The notes under the pieces: generated by a model
Told to the model about the DNA's origin: nothing
The model's database searches: none
The model's input: only the letters and a program-made list of their open reading frames with translations
NCBI GenBank assembly: GCA_036927565.1
Contig: JAYESD010000005.1
Coordinates: 99,789,872-99,853,871 of the forward strand
Direction: 5' to 3'
Origin: Tuctoria greenei
Lineage: Eukaryota; Streptophyta; Magnoliopsida; Poales; Poaceae
Length of the DNA: 64,000 nt
Position numbers and translations under genes: made by a program
Part shown: in pieces, positions 1 to 11,092 of the stretch
Position numbering within the stretch: the stretch's first letter is position 1
Layout of the letters: the number at the start of each line of letters is the position of its first letter

Positions 1-514
1 TCCGACTTGTTCAGACAAGTTTTACTCATCGAGTTTCTGGACAGCACTACCTTTCGTCGGTGGTTTTATCATAACTTGAGTTTTACAGATCCAAATGACG
101 TGATTCTTATTGGGTTGTCTTCACAACTTGATTATCTATCATCTATTAAAATTTCACGGTCATTTGATTTGTGGTTTCTGATCTACACGAGTTTCTTTGC
201 AGCGTTCCAGAACTGTTTTTCTCGTGTAGGACAGATTGACCTTTGTTCGATCTTTCGATCATAACTTGAGTTTCTCTCGACGGATTTGAGTGATTCTTCT
301 TGTGTTTTCTTCGTGACTTGAGTATCTCTGATATATATATCACTTTTGTCATGGTGAAACATGTATATATTAGTCTCACACACGATTTCTTTAGCAGATC
401 GTTTTTCTGCTGAAGGGGTTGGGATTTAATTGATTTTGCTGCGTATGATTTTTTTTTTAAATCTACCATTCACCCCCTCCTTAGGTAGCTTTTCATGTGC
501 TCTTCGGTCCTACA
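1..514 (+). repeat. 5' LTR of element A (3' portion only)
   Basis: This is the R/U5 part of the LTR; the rest lies left of the window. It ends TACA at 511-514, directly followed by the primer binding site. The same end occurs at 8862-8865. The longer frames read here are not coding: they are disrupted differently in the 3' copy. Confidence 0.9.
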
Positions 515-516
515 AT

Positions 517-530
517 TGGTATCAGAGCCA
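517..530 (+). other. Primer binding site of element A (initiator tRNA-Met)
   Basis: TGGTATCAGAGCCA begins two bases after the LTR. It is complementary to the 3' end of plant initiator tRNA-Met, the usual primer for copia reverse transcription. Confidence 0.9.
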
Positions 531-575
531 CGGTGCTCTAATCTTTGTGATTTGCATGTGTTTTGACTAATCATC

Positions 576-1459
576 ATGAAGAAATACTCTGCAAAACCTT
601 GTGTCTTTAGTGGTATTGATTGTCAGGTTTGGAAGGCACGTATGTAAGCCTTCATCCAGGCTCAAGGCTTCGCAATATGGGAGAAGGTATACAAGCCTAA
701 TGAAGTGCGATCAAATATCAAGTTACAACTACAAATCTGAGAGATGTCGACAACAACAACAAGGCTCGGAACTTGATCATACAAGGATTAACTCAAAGCG
801 ACTTCGACCGTGTTGCACACCTCCGATCTGCATACGATGTGTGGAAAGCATTTTGTGACTACCACGAAGGATCCAACACGATCAAGGAGGTAAGACAAGA
901 CATGTTCGAGAAAGAATACATGCGCTTCGATATGCAACCCGGTGTGTCCATGTATGACCTTTTTGCTTGCTTTAATAAAATTCTCATCAACTTGCGTAGC
1001 GTGAATGCTAATTTTTCAGATGCTGAAAATGCTAGGCAATTGTTAAGTGCATTAGACATGTCAATTTGGGAGATGAGAGTTACATCCATTCGTGAATCTA
1101 CTTTCATGAGTTCACTTGCATTAGATGTGCTATATTCTAAGTTAAAAACTCATGAAATTGACATAATCTCACGTAAGAACCCCAACACGTCTATTGCTTT
1201 TGTTTATCAACGTGACATGCCTAGCTCCAGTCAAACTTCATCTTGTGGTACACTTGCTTTGTTGTCCTCTCTAACCCTTGAAAAGATTGAGGAGTTTCTA
1301 GAGGAGGAGCTAGCACTTCTCTCTACGAGGTTCTCAAAAGCATTGCAAAATGTGAGAACTAGAAGGAGAGGAAGCTCCAGACCTCAATTATGCTTCAAAT
1401 GTGGTAAGACGGGACACTTTCGTACCGAATGCCCAAACCATTCAGGTTCTACTTCCTGA
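576..1459 (+). pseudogene. gag: Element A gag (capsid and first zinc knuckle), broken
   Basis: The ATG at 576 is the first in the leader and opens MKKYSAKPCVF, followed by a W-K-A-R-M block typical of copia GAG N-termini. An in-frame TAA follows at about 645 and a frameshift before 770. From 773 the frame is open and carries the copia GAG block with IIQGLTQSDF and EYMRFDM. A CCHC nucleocapsid knuckle, CFKCGKTGHFRTEC, lies near the end (about 1391-1432). It would coat the genomic RNA in a cytoplasmic particle. The stop at 1457-1459 separates it from the coiled-coil extension. Identity as GAG is certain; function is lost. Confidence 0.88.
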
Positions 1460-1489
1460 GAAGAAATACAATCAAGGACGAAACACTCC

Positions 1490-2885
1490 TCAACAAACGA
1501 TAAGAAGAAGAAGAATGGCTTTACAGGTCGCCAACTTGTGAACAGTTTTATCTCCGCACTCCAGGAACTTGGCTCAACCGACGTGGACATTGGAGGTGAC
1601 GAAGATGAAGATGATTTGGCCAACTTATGCTTCATTGCGGGCAAAACAAGATCAAGATCAAGTCAGGAGGATGCAAAACACAACAGTGACGACGATGAGG
1701 TATGTTCTACCTGTAATGAAATGTGTGATGCAATTTCTCGTGCAACTATTATTGTTAAGAAAAAGAACAAAAAGCTTACGGATAATGCTGCTAAAATTGA
1801 ATCACTAGAATCTGAAATTAGCCGTTTGAAAACCTTGATTCCTAGTAATGACTCTTGTTCCTCATGTGATTTAATCTACGAACAATTGTTCACACTAAGA
1901 ACTGCACACTCCTCCACTCTAGATAGACTTGAACTTGAAATTGAAAAAAACAAAAAGCTTGCTGCACTTGACATCGGAAACTTAAAAAAATGCTTCTTGT
2001 TCTACAATTGATTTGCATTGTTCTAGTTGTGATGATCTTGAAAAGAAACTAAAAGATGCTATGAATGAAATTTCAATATTGAATAATGCTTTACGTTCTC
2101 ATGAAGTTAAATATTGTTCCAATCGCAAATTAAAAGGAAAAACTTCATGTGAAAATTGCCTTGATCTGTCCAATAAACTTGATAACATGCATATGACATT
2201 AGATCGGTTTTGTAATGGGAATAAGAACCTAAACTTGCTGTTGAGTTCTTCCAAGTCTTGCAATGATAAAACTGATTTAGGTTTTGATTCTCATGCTCAT
2301 GCTAAGGCACATCCACCTAAAATTGTAAAGTAATTAGGAAGTCGTTTGATTCAAATAGTTCCTAAACAAAGAGAAGTGGTTTTCAAATCTGCGGGAGTGT
2401 TGTGTCATTCGGTTTCAAATAAAAATATTGCTTGCTCATCTAGACATGAACACAAAGTTAAATTTCATTGTACCTACTGTGGTAGAGATGGTCATGTCAT
2501 AGATTTTTGTTATAGACTACCTAAACAACTGAAAAGGTAAAGAATAATTGCTAGATCTCATAACTTTCATGCAAAATTTGCTGCACATATTAAATCGAAT
2601 GCCAGGAACATGCAATCTGCTGTTATGAGTGAAAAACATTCAAAGTTTACCTCCGGACCTTCAGTTTTTGCCTCCGGAGCTACTGTTTTTTGTGTTACTC
2701 AAGTAACATCTTATAGGGCAGTAGTTAATAGTAAAAAACCTCAAACTTTGCCTCATAAACCTGCTATTTTATCTCAGCTTTCGCGTGTTTTTCCTGCTGT
2801 ACGTCGTGTGACTCAGTACTGGATACCTAAATGCCTTTTGACTAACCCCAGTATTAAGTCATCGACGTATTATGCTTCTATGTAG
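1490..2885 (+). pseudogene. gag: Element A gag C-terminal extension: acidic coiled coil plus second CCHC knuckle
   Basis: Consecutive open stretches (1538-2011, 2013-2333, 2346-2540, 2610-2885) are split by small lesions. The first has an acidic patch, then a Lys/Glu/Leu-rich region of coiled-coil character with repeated C-x2-C pairs. The third holds CTYCGRDGHVIDFC, a second CCHC knuckle more than 1 kb downstream of the first. The last is a Ser/Pro-rich linker ending just before protease. At 2648-2690 it contains two CTCCGG words spaced like those of this family's LTR array. The extension fits SIRE-type elements as I know them. What the second knuckle binds is not known from sequence. Confidence 0.75.
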
Positions 2886-2894
2886 GTTAAATGC

Positions 2895-5800
2895 TTGAGG
2901 AAGGAGAACATTTGGATTGTGGATTCAGGTTGCTCATGCCACGTGACTGGTAACAAAGGATGGTTCTCCTCCCTCTCTTTCATGTCACATGTAGAAAATG
3001 TTACTTTTGCCGATAATTCTTCGACTCCTATAATTGCTAAGGGTTCGGTTAGAGTAAATGATCCCTACACTTTGAAGGATGTGGCACTTGTCAAAAATTT
3101 GAAATACAACTTGCTTTCCGTTTCACAATTGCTAGATGAAAATCTGGAAATTATTTTCAATAAAAAATGCTGCAAAGTTGTAGGTTCAAATAGTGAGCTT
3201 ATTTTTAACATGACTCGGTTTGGAAGAGTTTTTAAAGCTGATTTTGATACGTCTTCCTCTATGCATAGGTGTCTAGTTGCTAATGATTCAAAGGACTTGT
3301 ATTTTTGGCATTGTAGACTTGGTCACGTGGGCTTTGATCACCTAACGCGTGTTAGTGCTCTTGATCGCATACGTGGGATGCCTAAGCTTAAATGGGACAG
3401 AGAAATTGTGTGCTCTTCTTGTAGACATGCTAAGATGGTTGTAGGTTCACATACTCCTCTCACAATGATCATGACAACTGAACCGGGTCAACTTTTTCAC
3501 CTTGACGCCGTAGGACCTTCACGTGTTCAATCCTTCGGAGGTAAATGATATGTTTTTGTTATTGTTGATGATTATTCTAGATACTCTTGGATTTACTTTA
3601 TGGCGTCTAAGAATGAAGCTTTTGGTCACTTTAGAACTTTTTTCTTAGATTATCAATTGATCACCCATGATCTTTAAAAGCAATTAGAAGTGATAACAAA
3701 AATGAATTTAAAAATCAATCTTTGGATCACTTTTGTGCTGAAAATGGAATAGATCATCAATTTTCTTCACCATATGTACCTCAACAAAACGGTGTTGTAG
3801 AAAGAAAGAACAAAACCTTAGTTGAGATGGCTAGGACTATGCTTGATGAATATCAAACTCCTAGGAAATTTTGGGCTGATGCGATTGCAACCGCTTGTTA
3901 TGTCTCAAATCTTGTTTTCTTGCGCGCTAAGCTAGGTAAAACCCCATATGAGCTCCGGTTTGGACATAGACCTAGTGTTACACACTTTCGGGTCTTTGGT
4001 TGCAAATGCTTTGTTATGAAACATGGTAATCTTGTTAAATTTGAACCTAGATCCATTGATGGCATGTTTCTTGGTTATCCATCTCATACTAGTGGCTACC
4101 GTGTGCTTTTGCTTGACACTAACAAAATTGTGGAGACTTGTGAAGTGTCTTTCGATGAAGCTAGCCGAGGTACTTGCTCAAACATTGCAGGTACAGATCC
4201 ATATCCACAGGGGAAGAGCATTTTCGTTGAAGATGAGGAAGAGGTGGAACTGCTGCCCGAAAATTCAGCAGCTAATGACATTGTTCGAGCTCCTGATTTT
4301 GATTCACAGCCAGCACTGACGACCACCATTGCTGGTCCATATCCTCCTCAAGTCACAAGCTCATCGATTTGTGATGAACATGAAGAAGAAGAAGCTTGTG
4401 AAGTGTCCACTCCCCTCCGGGTTCTCAAAATTCATCCTCCACAACAGATTATTGGAAGCTTGCACGAACGAGTTACACGGTCCAGGTTTTGCGATCCAAA
4501 CTCTCATGCTCATTCTACTTCTGTTGCTTCTTTTGAACCCGAAGATATATCACACGCAATCACTAATGAATCTTCGATTATTGCCATACAAGAAGAGTTA
4601 GAAAATTTTGAAAGAAATAATGTTTGGAAACTTGTACCTCCTCCTCAAGGTCACACATTAATTGGAACTAAATGGGTGTTTAAAAATAAACAACGTGAGG
4701 ATGGGGTTGTGGTTAGGAATAAGGCTAGGTTGGTTGCTCAAGGTTTCACTCAAGTTGAAGGTCTAGATTTTGATGAAACTTTTGCTCTTGTTGCTATATT
4801 AAAAGCCATAAGAATTTTGTTAGTTTTTGCTGCATCTAAAGGTTTTAAGCTATATCAAATGGATGTTAAAAGTGCTTTTCTTAATGGCTACATAGATGAG
4901 GAGGTTTATGTCAAACAACCACTGGGTTTTGAAAATTCAGATTTTCCTAATCATGTTTATAAACTATCCAAAGCCTTGTACGGTCTTAAACAAGCCCCTA
5001 GAGCATGGTATGATAGGTTAAAAACATTCTTACTTGAAAAGGGGTTTACCATGGGCAAGGTTGATAAAACTCTTTTTGTGCTTAAGCATGGCAATGACTC
5101 ATTATTCGTTCAAGTGTATGTGGATGATATTATCTTTGGCTGTGCTTCTCATGATCTTGTGTCCAAGTATGATGAGTTCAGAATTTGAGATGAGTATGGT
5201 GGCAGAACTCACGTACTTTTTCGGGCCGCAAATCAAGCAAACCAAGGAGGGTACCTTTGTGCATCAAACGAAGTATACAAAAGATCTCCTTAGGCGCTTC
5301 AACATGGACAAAAGCAAGCCTCTTCGGACACCAATGGGAACAGAAACAACACTTGAACTTGATGAAGATGGTGAACCCGTGGATCAAAAAGAATACAGAA
5401 GCATGATCGGATCACTTTTGTACCTCACGGCATCAAGACCGGACTTACAATTCAGCGTATGTCTTTGTGCACGGTGTCAAGCCTCCCCACGTGCTTCACA
5501 TCGTCAAGCCATCAAAATGATTCTCAGGTACTTATATGGAACTCAAGAATTCGGTACTTTTCTTCCTTCTTCCTCAACCGTTACCTTGAAAGCTTTTTCG
5601 GATGTTGATTTTGGGGGTTGTACGATTGATAGGAAAAGTACTTCTGGTGCTTGTCATTTTCTTGGTAATTCTCTTGTTGCTTGGTCCTCTAGAAAACAAA
5701 GCTCAGTTGCACGATCCACGGCTGAATCTAAATATGTAGCCGCTGCTAGCGCTTGTTAGCAAATTCTTTGGATTGTTCAAACACTTAAGTACTATGGGGT

Positions 5801-6061
5801 TGATCTAGATAGTGTTGCACTGTTTTGTGATAACACTAGTGCCATTTCCATTGCGAAAAACCCGATGCAACATTCTAGAACTAAACACATTGATATTAGG
5901 TATCACTTTCTTCATGATAATGTTGAAAAAGGAAACATTGTGTTTCACTATGTAGATACCGAACAACAATTGGCTGACTTTTTACAAAACCTTTGGATTT
6001 CACTCGTTTTTGTATCATTCATAGTGAAATAGGGGTTATGCATCCTCATGGCTTACATTGA
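2895..6061 (+). pseudogene. pol: Element A pol: protease, integrase, reverse transcriptase, RNase H, broken
   Basis: Protease shows WIVDSGCSCHVTG with the catalytic D-S-G. The pre-integrase HHCC zinc region follows (HCRLGH ... CSSCRHAK, about 3310-3430), then the integrase core starting LDAVGP. The frame stops at 3546-3548 and shifts near 3675, in the region of the second catalytic Asp. The integrase Glu region QQNGVVERKNKTL is intact near 3785. RT has YQMDVKSAFLNG and YVDDIIFG (about 5117), then a frameshift near 5175. RNase H runs in a new frame to a stop at 5757, resumes with DNTSAISIAKNP, and needs one more shift near 5980 to reach the natural end at 6059-6061. At least five lesions make it non-functional. 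Confidence 0.9.
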
Positions 6062-7016
6062 GGAGGAGTTTTCAAACCCTAGACGTCTATGTGTGAATTT
6101 GAAATTAAAATAATATGAGAATAGTGTTTCATACATATATGACTTTGTGATTCTTTTTACATGCTGAAAGTTCTTACTACATTACTCGTGTTATACATTT
6201 TGTAGTTTTTGCCATGTCTAGTAATTGGAGTAATTACTTACACTAAATCTGGTCATGGTCGAACTTTCTAGCTGTTTTGAACTTGTTGCATGCTCACAAG
6301 TGCTTTTAATTATAAAGAATTAATCAAGTAATCAACTCACATGTTGAGTTTTTATGAACAAATATAATTTGAGAAAAGATCAAGAGATATGCATGCATCG
6401 CACTTCTTCTTTTGAGATGGCTTATCATTGCACTTAGATATGAACTTGGAAGAAGTTGTGTATGACTAAAACCATGTCCTTAAGCTTCTAATTGTCAAAT
6501 GACATAGGCTTGGCTTGGTTGGTTACAATAAGGCAGATGCGCATATAATCTCTTGCAAATATCATATGATCTAAATTTGTGCCTTCAAAATAATAAAATG
6601 CAGCAACAAGTGTCATGCTTTCTGGTATTGAAATAGTTAAGTTTGTGAGATCATGACTTGCTTAAATTGAAAATTATATTTGATCTCTAGCATGGCTTAC
6701 ACTACTTTATGTATCTCATTGTTGTGATAGTGTAAATTACTTGATAGTATGACTTGGATGAGCTTTGTTTTATATGTATATGTTATAATATGCTCATAAC
6801 AATTAAAATTTCTCTTTTGAACCTTGCTGAATACATTGTCAAAGGGGGAGAGATAATATGGTGAATTATGCAAGGGGGAGAAATATGTATAGGGGGGAAA
6901 ATTTATTTCTATTTCATTTGATTTTTCAAAAAGGGGGGGGGGGAATTGTTTTCAAAACTATTGTGCCAATGTTCAGATTTAAATGGTGTTTCCAATGCAT
7001 TCATTAAGGGAGAGAT
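6062..7016 (+). other. Element A 3' spacer, non-coding, with several polypurine tracts
   Basis: No convincing reading frame is present, so this family shows no ORF3 here. AAAGGGGGAGAG occurs near 6840, GCAAGGGGGAGAAA near 6870, a run of ten G near 6932, and the terminal AAGGGAGAGATT abuts the 3' LTR. Multiple purine tracts are a known SIRE-lineage trait. Confidence 0.7.
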
Positions 7017-8865
7017 TGTGATACCTATGTGTGCTGAATACATTGGCTTTGACTATAAAAGTCTTGAATGCTGCCATAACATCTTTTTAGCAAGGTCCGA
7101 CTTTAGCTCCGAGCTTCTGCAAGGTCCGACAATAGGTCCGACATTCTTTGTGTAGGTCCGACATGTTTTTGGGTAGCTCCGGTGAGCTTTGTCTTTAGCT
7201 CCGGCATGTCTTTGATAGCTCCAGCATGTCTTTGTTAAGCTCCGATATGTTTTGCTAGGTCCGACTTGTGTTGGTTAGATCCGACATGTTTTTCTTTAGT
7301 TCCAGCTTTTGGGTTGACTAGTTCCAACTAGTTTTGGTCAGCTCCAGCGCTAGGTCCGACTAGCTTTTGTTAGCTCCAGTGCTAGGTCCTGCCAGTTTTG
7401 ATAAGATCCAGCGCTAGGTTGTACTAGCTTTGGTAAGCTCCGGTTCAAGCTCCGGTTAGCTTTGGCTAGGTTCGGAGCTTGATCGCAATGTTCCGGCATT
7501 TAATGTGAAATGTTTCGAACTTGCTTTACATTGTTGGAAAGTTTGCTTAGTATTCTTTTACTATGTTTTTGGTGTGTTTAGGTTGATATGGCTGATATCG
7601 TTTTGCTATGCTTTGCAACATGCTTATGTGAGGTGCTCACGTAAGGTGTTGTGTTTAGAACTGACTTGAGTCAAGTCGCGGACTTGGGCTCGTATGGATT
7701 GGTTGTTTGTTCATGTGGAGGTGTTGCTTGAGTTCAAGTCATGGCTGGTGACAGGATCCTTTGGACTAGTCTCAGGGAGGAGATGAGGTTCCAACAACAA
7801 AATTCAGGACAAATTGTGGTTGAGCGGGTTAGGAGGTCGCGCAGGATGATTGAATCAAGGGCAGTGCATACAAAGGTTACTGTACATCGAAGTAAGGTGT
7901 TTGCACGTATGCATGCGGTGCATGACGTGGCAACATGGTTACGAAGATGGTTTATGGATGGAAAGATCTGGTTGGAAGGATTGGATCGTATCGGTTATCG
8001 ACTTTGGCTGCTGCGGAGTCGGTTATGGCTCGGTATAGAAAGTATCGAGTTGGTTATGATAGGATTTCGTGTGGGTCACGAATTTGAGTGGTTTTAGGAA
8101 TGTGGGATATGTTCCTAAGTTGTTTGGAAGTCTTAAGATTGCTTCTATCTACGTATAGAAGAGTTCTAAGCAGTTATGGAAAGTTTCAATTCGTAATCGG
8201 AGTAGGATTGGAGTCCTAGTTGAGATTGGGTTGGCCTAAGGGCTGGTTATAGAAGCAAGGGAGGTCAAAGCTCGTGGTGCACGACTTTGGAGCTGTTCCT
8301 ATGGTGTTCTATTGAATAAAATTCGTAGTTTGAAGGAACTTTTGTGCCTTGTTTGTCCGACTTGTTTCAGACAAGTTTTACTCGTCGAGTTTCTGGACAG
8401 CACTACCTTTCGTCGGTGGTTTTATCATAACTCGAGTTTTACAGATCCAATTGACGTGATTCTTTTTGTTTTGTCTTTAAAACTTGATTATCTATCATTT
8501 GTTAAAATTTCACGGTCATTGGATTTGTGGTTTCTGATCTACACGAGTTTTTTGCAGCGTTCCAGAACTGTTTTTCTCGTGTAGAACAGATTGACCTTTG
8601 TTCGATCTTTCGATCATAACTTGAGTTTCTCTCGACGGATTTGAGTGATTCTTCTTGTGTTTTCTTGGTGACTTGATTATCTCTGATATATATCACTTTT
8701 TTCATGGTGAAACACGTTTAGATTAGTCTCACACACGATCTCTTTAACAAATCGTTTTTCTGCCGAAGGGATTGGGATTTAATTGTTTCCGCTGCGTAAG
8801 ATTTTTTTTTTAAATCTACCATTCACCCCCCTCTGGTAGCTTTTCACGTGCTATTCGATCTTACA
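7017..8865 (+). repeat. 3' LTR of element A (complete, 1849 bp)
   Basis: It starts TGTGATACC after the purine tract and ends TTACA, giving TG...CA termini. TATAAAA occurs at 7054-7060, unusually close to the LTR start. The motif array at 7094-7480 follows. An AATAAA occurs near 8313. Bases 8356-8865 repeat 1-514. The 118-codon frame at 7741-8097 lies wholly inside the LTR and has no recognisable domain, so I treat it as chance. Confidence 0.9.
7094..7480 (+). repeat. Array of GGTCCGAC / AGCTCCGG words in A's LTR
   Basis: About 20 copies of an 8-base word (GGTCCGAC or AGCTCCGG and one-base variants) recur every 15-25 bp, usually followed by T-rich ATGTCTTTG or TAGTTTTGG. The spacing is irregular, so this is a motif array rather than a simple tandem satellite. 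Confidence 0.85.
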
Positions 8866-8870
8866 ACCTA
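8866..8870. repeat. Right copy of A's target-site duplication (ACCTA)
   Basis: ACCTA follows A's terminal CA. The uninterrupted gypsy LTR near 61675 reads ACACCTATGG, so ACCTA is native target sequence. The left copy is outside the window. Confidence 0.7.
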
Positions 8871-9686
8871 TGGTAGTATTTTGGCATAATGGAGGTTTTG
8901 TTTAGTCGCCGACAGGTGATGAAATCACAAACATGTGCGTAAAGTGGTACAAACTTTAAAGAGTATTAAAACTATCATGATAGCCATGCTCTCGGTTAAG
9001 AGCGCCTGGATGACCTATATGATTAGATGGAAACTTGGGATTTGGGATGGTTGGTAGTGGTTATGAGATGGTATTATGGTTTATGGCAATGGATATGGTC
9101 AATGGTGATGAGAAATCTGGAATATGGATGATGGTAATCAATCATGGGTTGGTACTATGATGACTACATGGTTTATGATGGGTTTACTTCACATACATAT
9201 AATATATTGCTTTTCAATTGTTTTAATGTACTTTTCAGCATTTAGACTTTATTATATTCGTCATTTGAATCAGCTACATGTCATACTTTTCCACACTTGC
9301 TGAGTACGACCCGTACTCACCCTTGCAATTCTCCCACCAACAGTTGCAGGTCAGATTTGAGAGTATAATGATGATAATGCAGAGTTCTAGGCTGTGTCTG
9401 CCGCCAACTTTGCCTGTGGTGTTGTTTGGAGTTGCGCTACCCTGTTTGCTTAGCTTCTTAGTTGCTTATTTAGCTTATTTCCGCTGCATTAGTTCAAACT
9501 TGTCATTAATATTCATTAGAGCTCGTATTCGAGAGTATTATGAATTCTGTAATAAAAGTATTTAATTAATCTTGTTTTGTGGTAATTTTCTGTATATCCT
9601 TTTGTGAATGCACTCCTGTATGTGTGTTGAACGTCCTGGGCACACATATGCGTTCACTTGGTTCACTTTGGGAACCGGGTGTCACA
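8866..9686 (+). repeat. 5' LTR of element B (right part, after A's insertion)
   Basis: It ends GTGTCACA at 9679-9686, immediately before the primer site. It matches the B 3' LTR from about 61675 onward, and the reverse complement of 11093 to about 11900 in element F. Confidence 0.9.
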
Positions 9687-9689
9687 AAT

Positions 9690-9702
9690 TGGTATCAGAG
9701 CC
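9690..9702 (+). other. Primer binding site of element B
   Basis: TGGTATCAGAGCC lies three bases after the LTR and matches initiator tRNA-Met. The 260 bases that follow are an untranslated leader with nothing else recognisable. Confidence 0.88.
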
Positions 9703-9960
9703 ACAAGTTGACTGTAGGACGCAGCATAGATAGAATGGACACTTTAGAACACCCAGGAACACTCAAGAATCAATGTGTTTTTGCTTGGTGTGATGTTTGC
9801 TTTGTATTGTTGCTCGTGTTCTTAGTAGAGGATTTTGGGATGCTTTGGCATTGCAATGTCCATATAGGCTACTATAGGTAGTTGCTTAGTTTCCTATCCC
9901 TTGATGCATAAAGTGTGGGACGTACGTTTTTCTAAATTATTATCTCTTGCTTTTCTTCGG

Positions 9961-11092
9961 ATGGTGAGGACTCGCAACCAGAGGGATTGGCAATGATGAG
10001 GAGGAGATCAATGGAGCACCTCAGAACCAAAATGGACAAGGATGTGCCCAGGGAGCTATAAATATTGAGAAGCTATTGGCGATGCAAAACTAGCTCATGC
10101 AGATCATGATACAGACTATGGGACAGCTGCAGGCTGGCAATAACAACAATCAGCCCCACATGCCTCCACTGCCACCCCCGCCGCCTCATAACAGATTGAG
10201 TGAGTTCATGAGGACTAGGCCATCGACCATTGCTCAAGATGTTGACCCTATGCATGCTAATGATTGGCTCAAGTCCGTGGAGAAGAAGCTTGCAATAATC
10301 CAATGCAGTGACCGAGAGAAGGTGCTATTCGCATCTCATCAACTTGTTGGAGCAGCTCCCGATTGGTGGGATTCGCTATGCAATGCCCATTAAAACCATG
10401 AGAGGTTTACTTGGGCCGAATTCAAGGAGAGCTTCTATTTTGATTATGTGCCGGAAGGTGTTATGATCTGGAAGAGGCAAGAATTTGAGAACCTGAGGGA
10501 AGGAAGATCGAGTGTGGGTGTATATCTCAACAGATTCACTCAACTCTCAAGATATGCACCTGAGGATGTGAGCCAGGACAGCCGGAAGCAATATTTGTTC
10601 ATGAGGTGCTTAAATAATGAAATCCAAGTGCAATTGCTGAATTGTGATTATGCCAACTTCCAGAAGCTAGTGGACAAAGCAATTGTGGTTGAGAACAAGC
10701 TTCGTGAGGCGGGGCAAGACACCAAGAGGAAGGCGCCATATCAAGGACAGCAACAAGGATGTAATGAGGGCTCTCGCTTTGCACAACCTAATGCGCCTTC
10801 TTACAGCACCCCTGCGCCTGCTCATCGCCCTGGTTATGCACCGCGCCCAGCCCAGCTCGTGCAACAATGCCCTGTCATGCAAGCACCTAGGCCTACAATG
10901 CCTTATGCACCTCATGCCAATTCTCCTGGTGCAAATGTTCAGTGTCAAGTCCGTCCCAATAATTCTTGTGCAGTTAGAAAGTTCTATACACGTGGAGAAG
11001 AAAGACACTTTGCACATAAGTGTCCTAAGTCACGCCTTGGTCAAGGAAGCAACGCCGCAAGACAAAACCCAAGACCAAATGGAGGAGCTCCA
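9961..11092 (+). pseudogene. gag: Element B gag, 5' part, broken and split by F
   Basis: The ATG at 9961 opens MVRTRNQRD, also seen in F. A small frame change and in-frame stops follow within 40 codons. From 10097 the frame is open with a Pro-rich stretch and the gypsy GAG block DANDWLKSVEKKLAIIQCSD-like (here H for D), then stops at about 10391 and resumes at 10448 through the GAG helical region. The CCHC knuckle is degraded: the F version CYTCREAGHFAHQC reads here with the second and third positions altered. The frame runs into the CTCCA target site at 11088-11092, where F interrupts it. It continues at 57086. Confidence 0.88.
11088..11092. repeat. Target-site duplication of element F, left copy (CTCCA; right copy 57081-57085)
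   Basis: CTCCA precedes F at 11088-11092 and follows it at 57081-57085. Removing F and one copy restores an uninterrupted B gag frame. Confidence 0.95.

Larger units (their letters stand above)
1..8865 (+). mobile_element. Element A: Ty1/copia LTR retrotransposon, SIRE/Maximus-like, degenerate; left end off-window
   Basis: The window opens inside the 5' LTR. Bases 1-514 match 8356-8865 at roughly 93-94 percent by eye, which defines the LTR pair. Order is partial 5' LTR, tRNA-Met primer site, gag with a CCHC knuckle, a long coiled-coil gag extension with a second CCHC knuckle, protease, integrase, RT and RNase H, a 0.95 kb non-coding spacer with several purine tracts, and a complete 3' LTR. 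Protease-integrase-RT order is diagnostic of Ty1/copia. The gag extension and repeated purine tracts suggest the SIRE/Maximus lineage; this is recognition from memory, not a tree. It is inserted in the 5' LTR of gypsy element B: the sequence after 8865 continues B's LTR and matches an uninterrupted copy near 61676. Confidence 0.9.

Noticed and set aside
601..858. Alternative open frame at the start of A's gag
   Set aside because: It is out of frame with the GAG core, which reads from 773 in another frame; no domain.
7741..8097. 118-codon open frame in A's 3' LTR
   Set aside because: It lies entirely within the LTR, has no domain or biased codon use, and cannot be checked against the 5' copy. 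Most likely chance.
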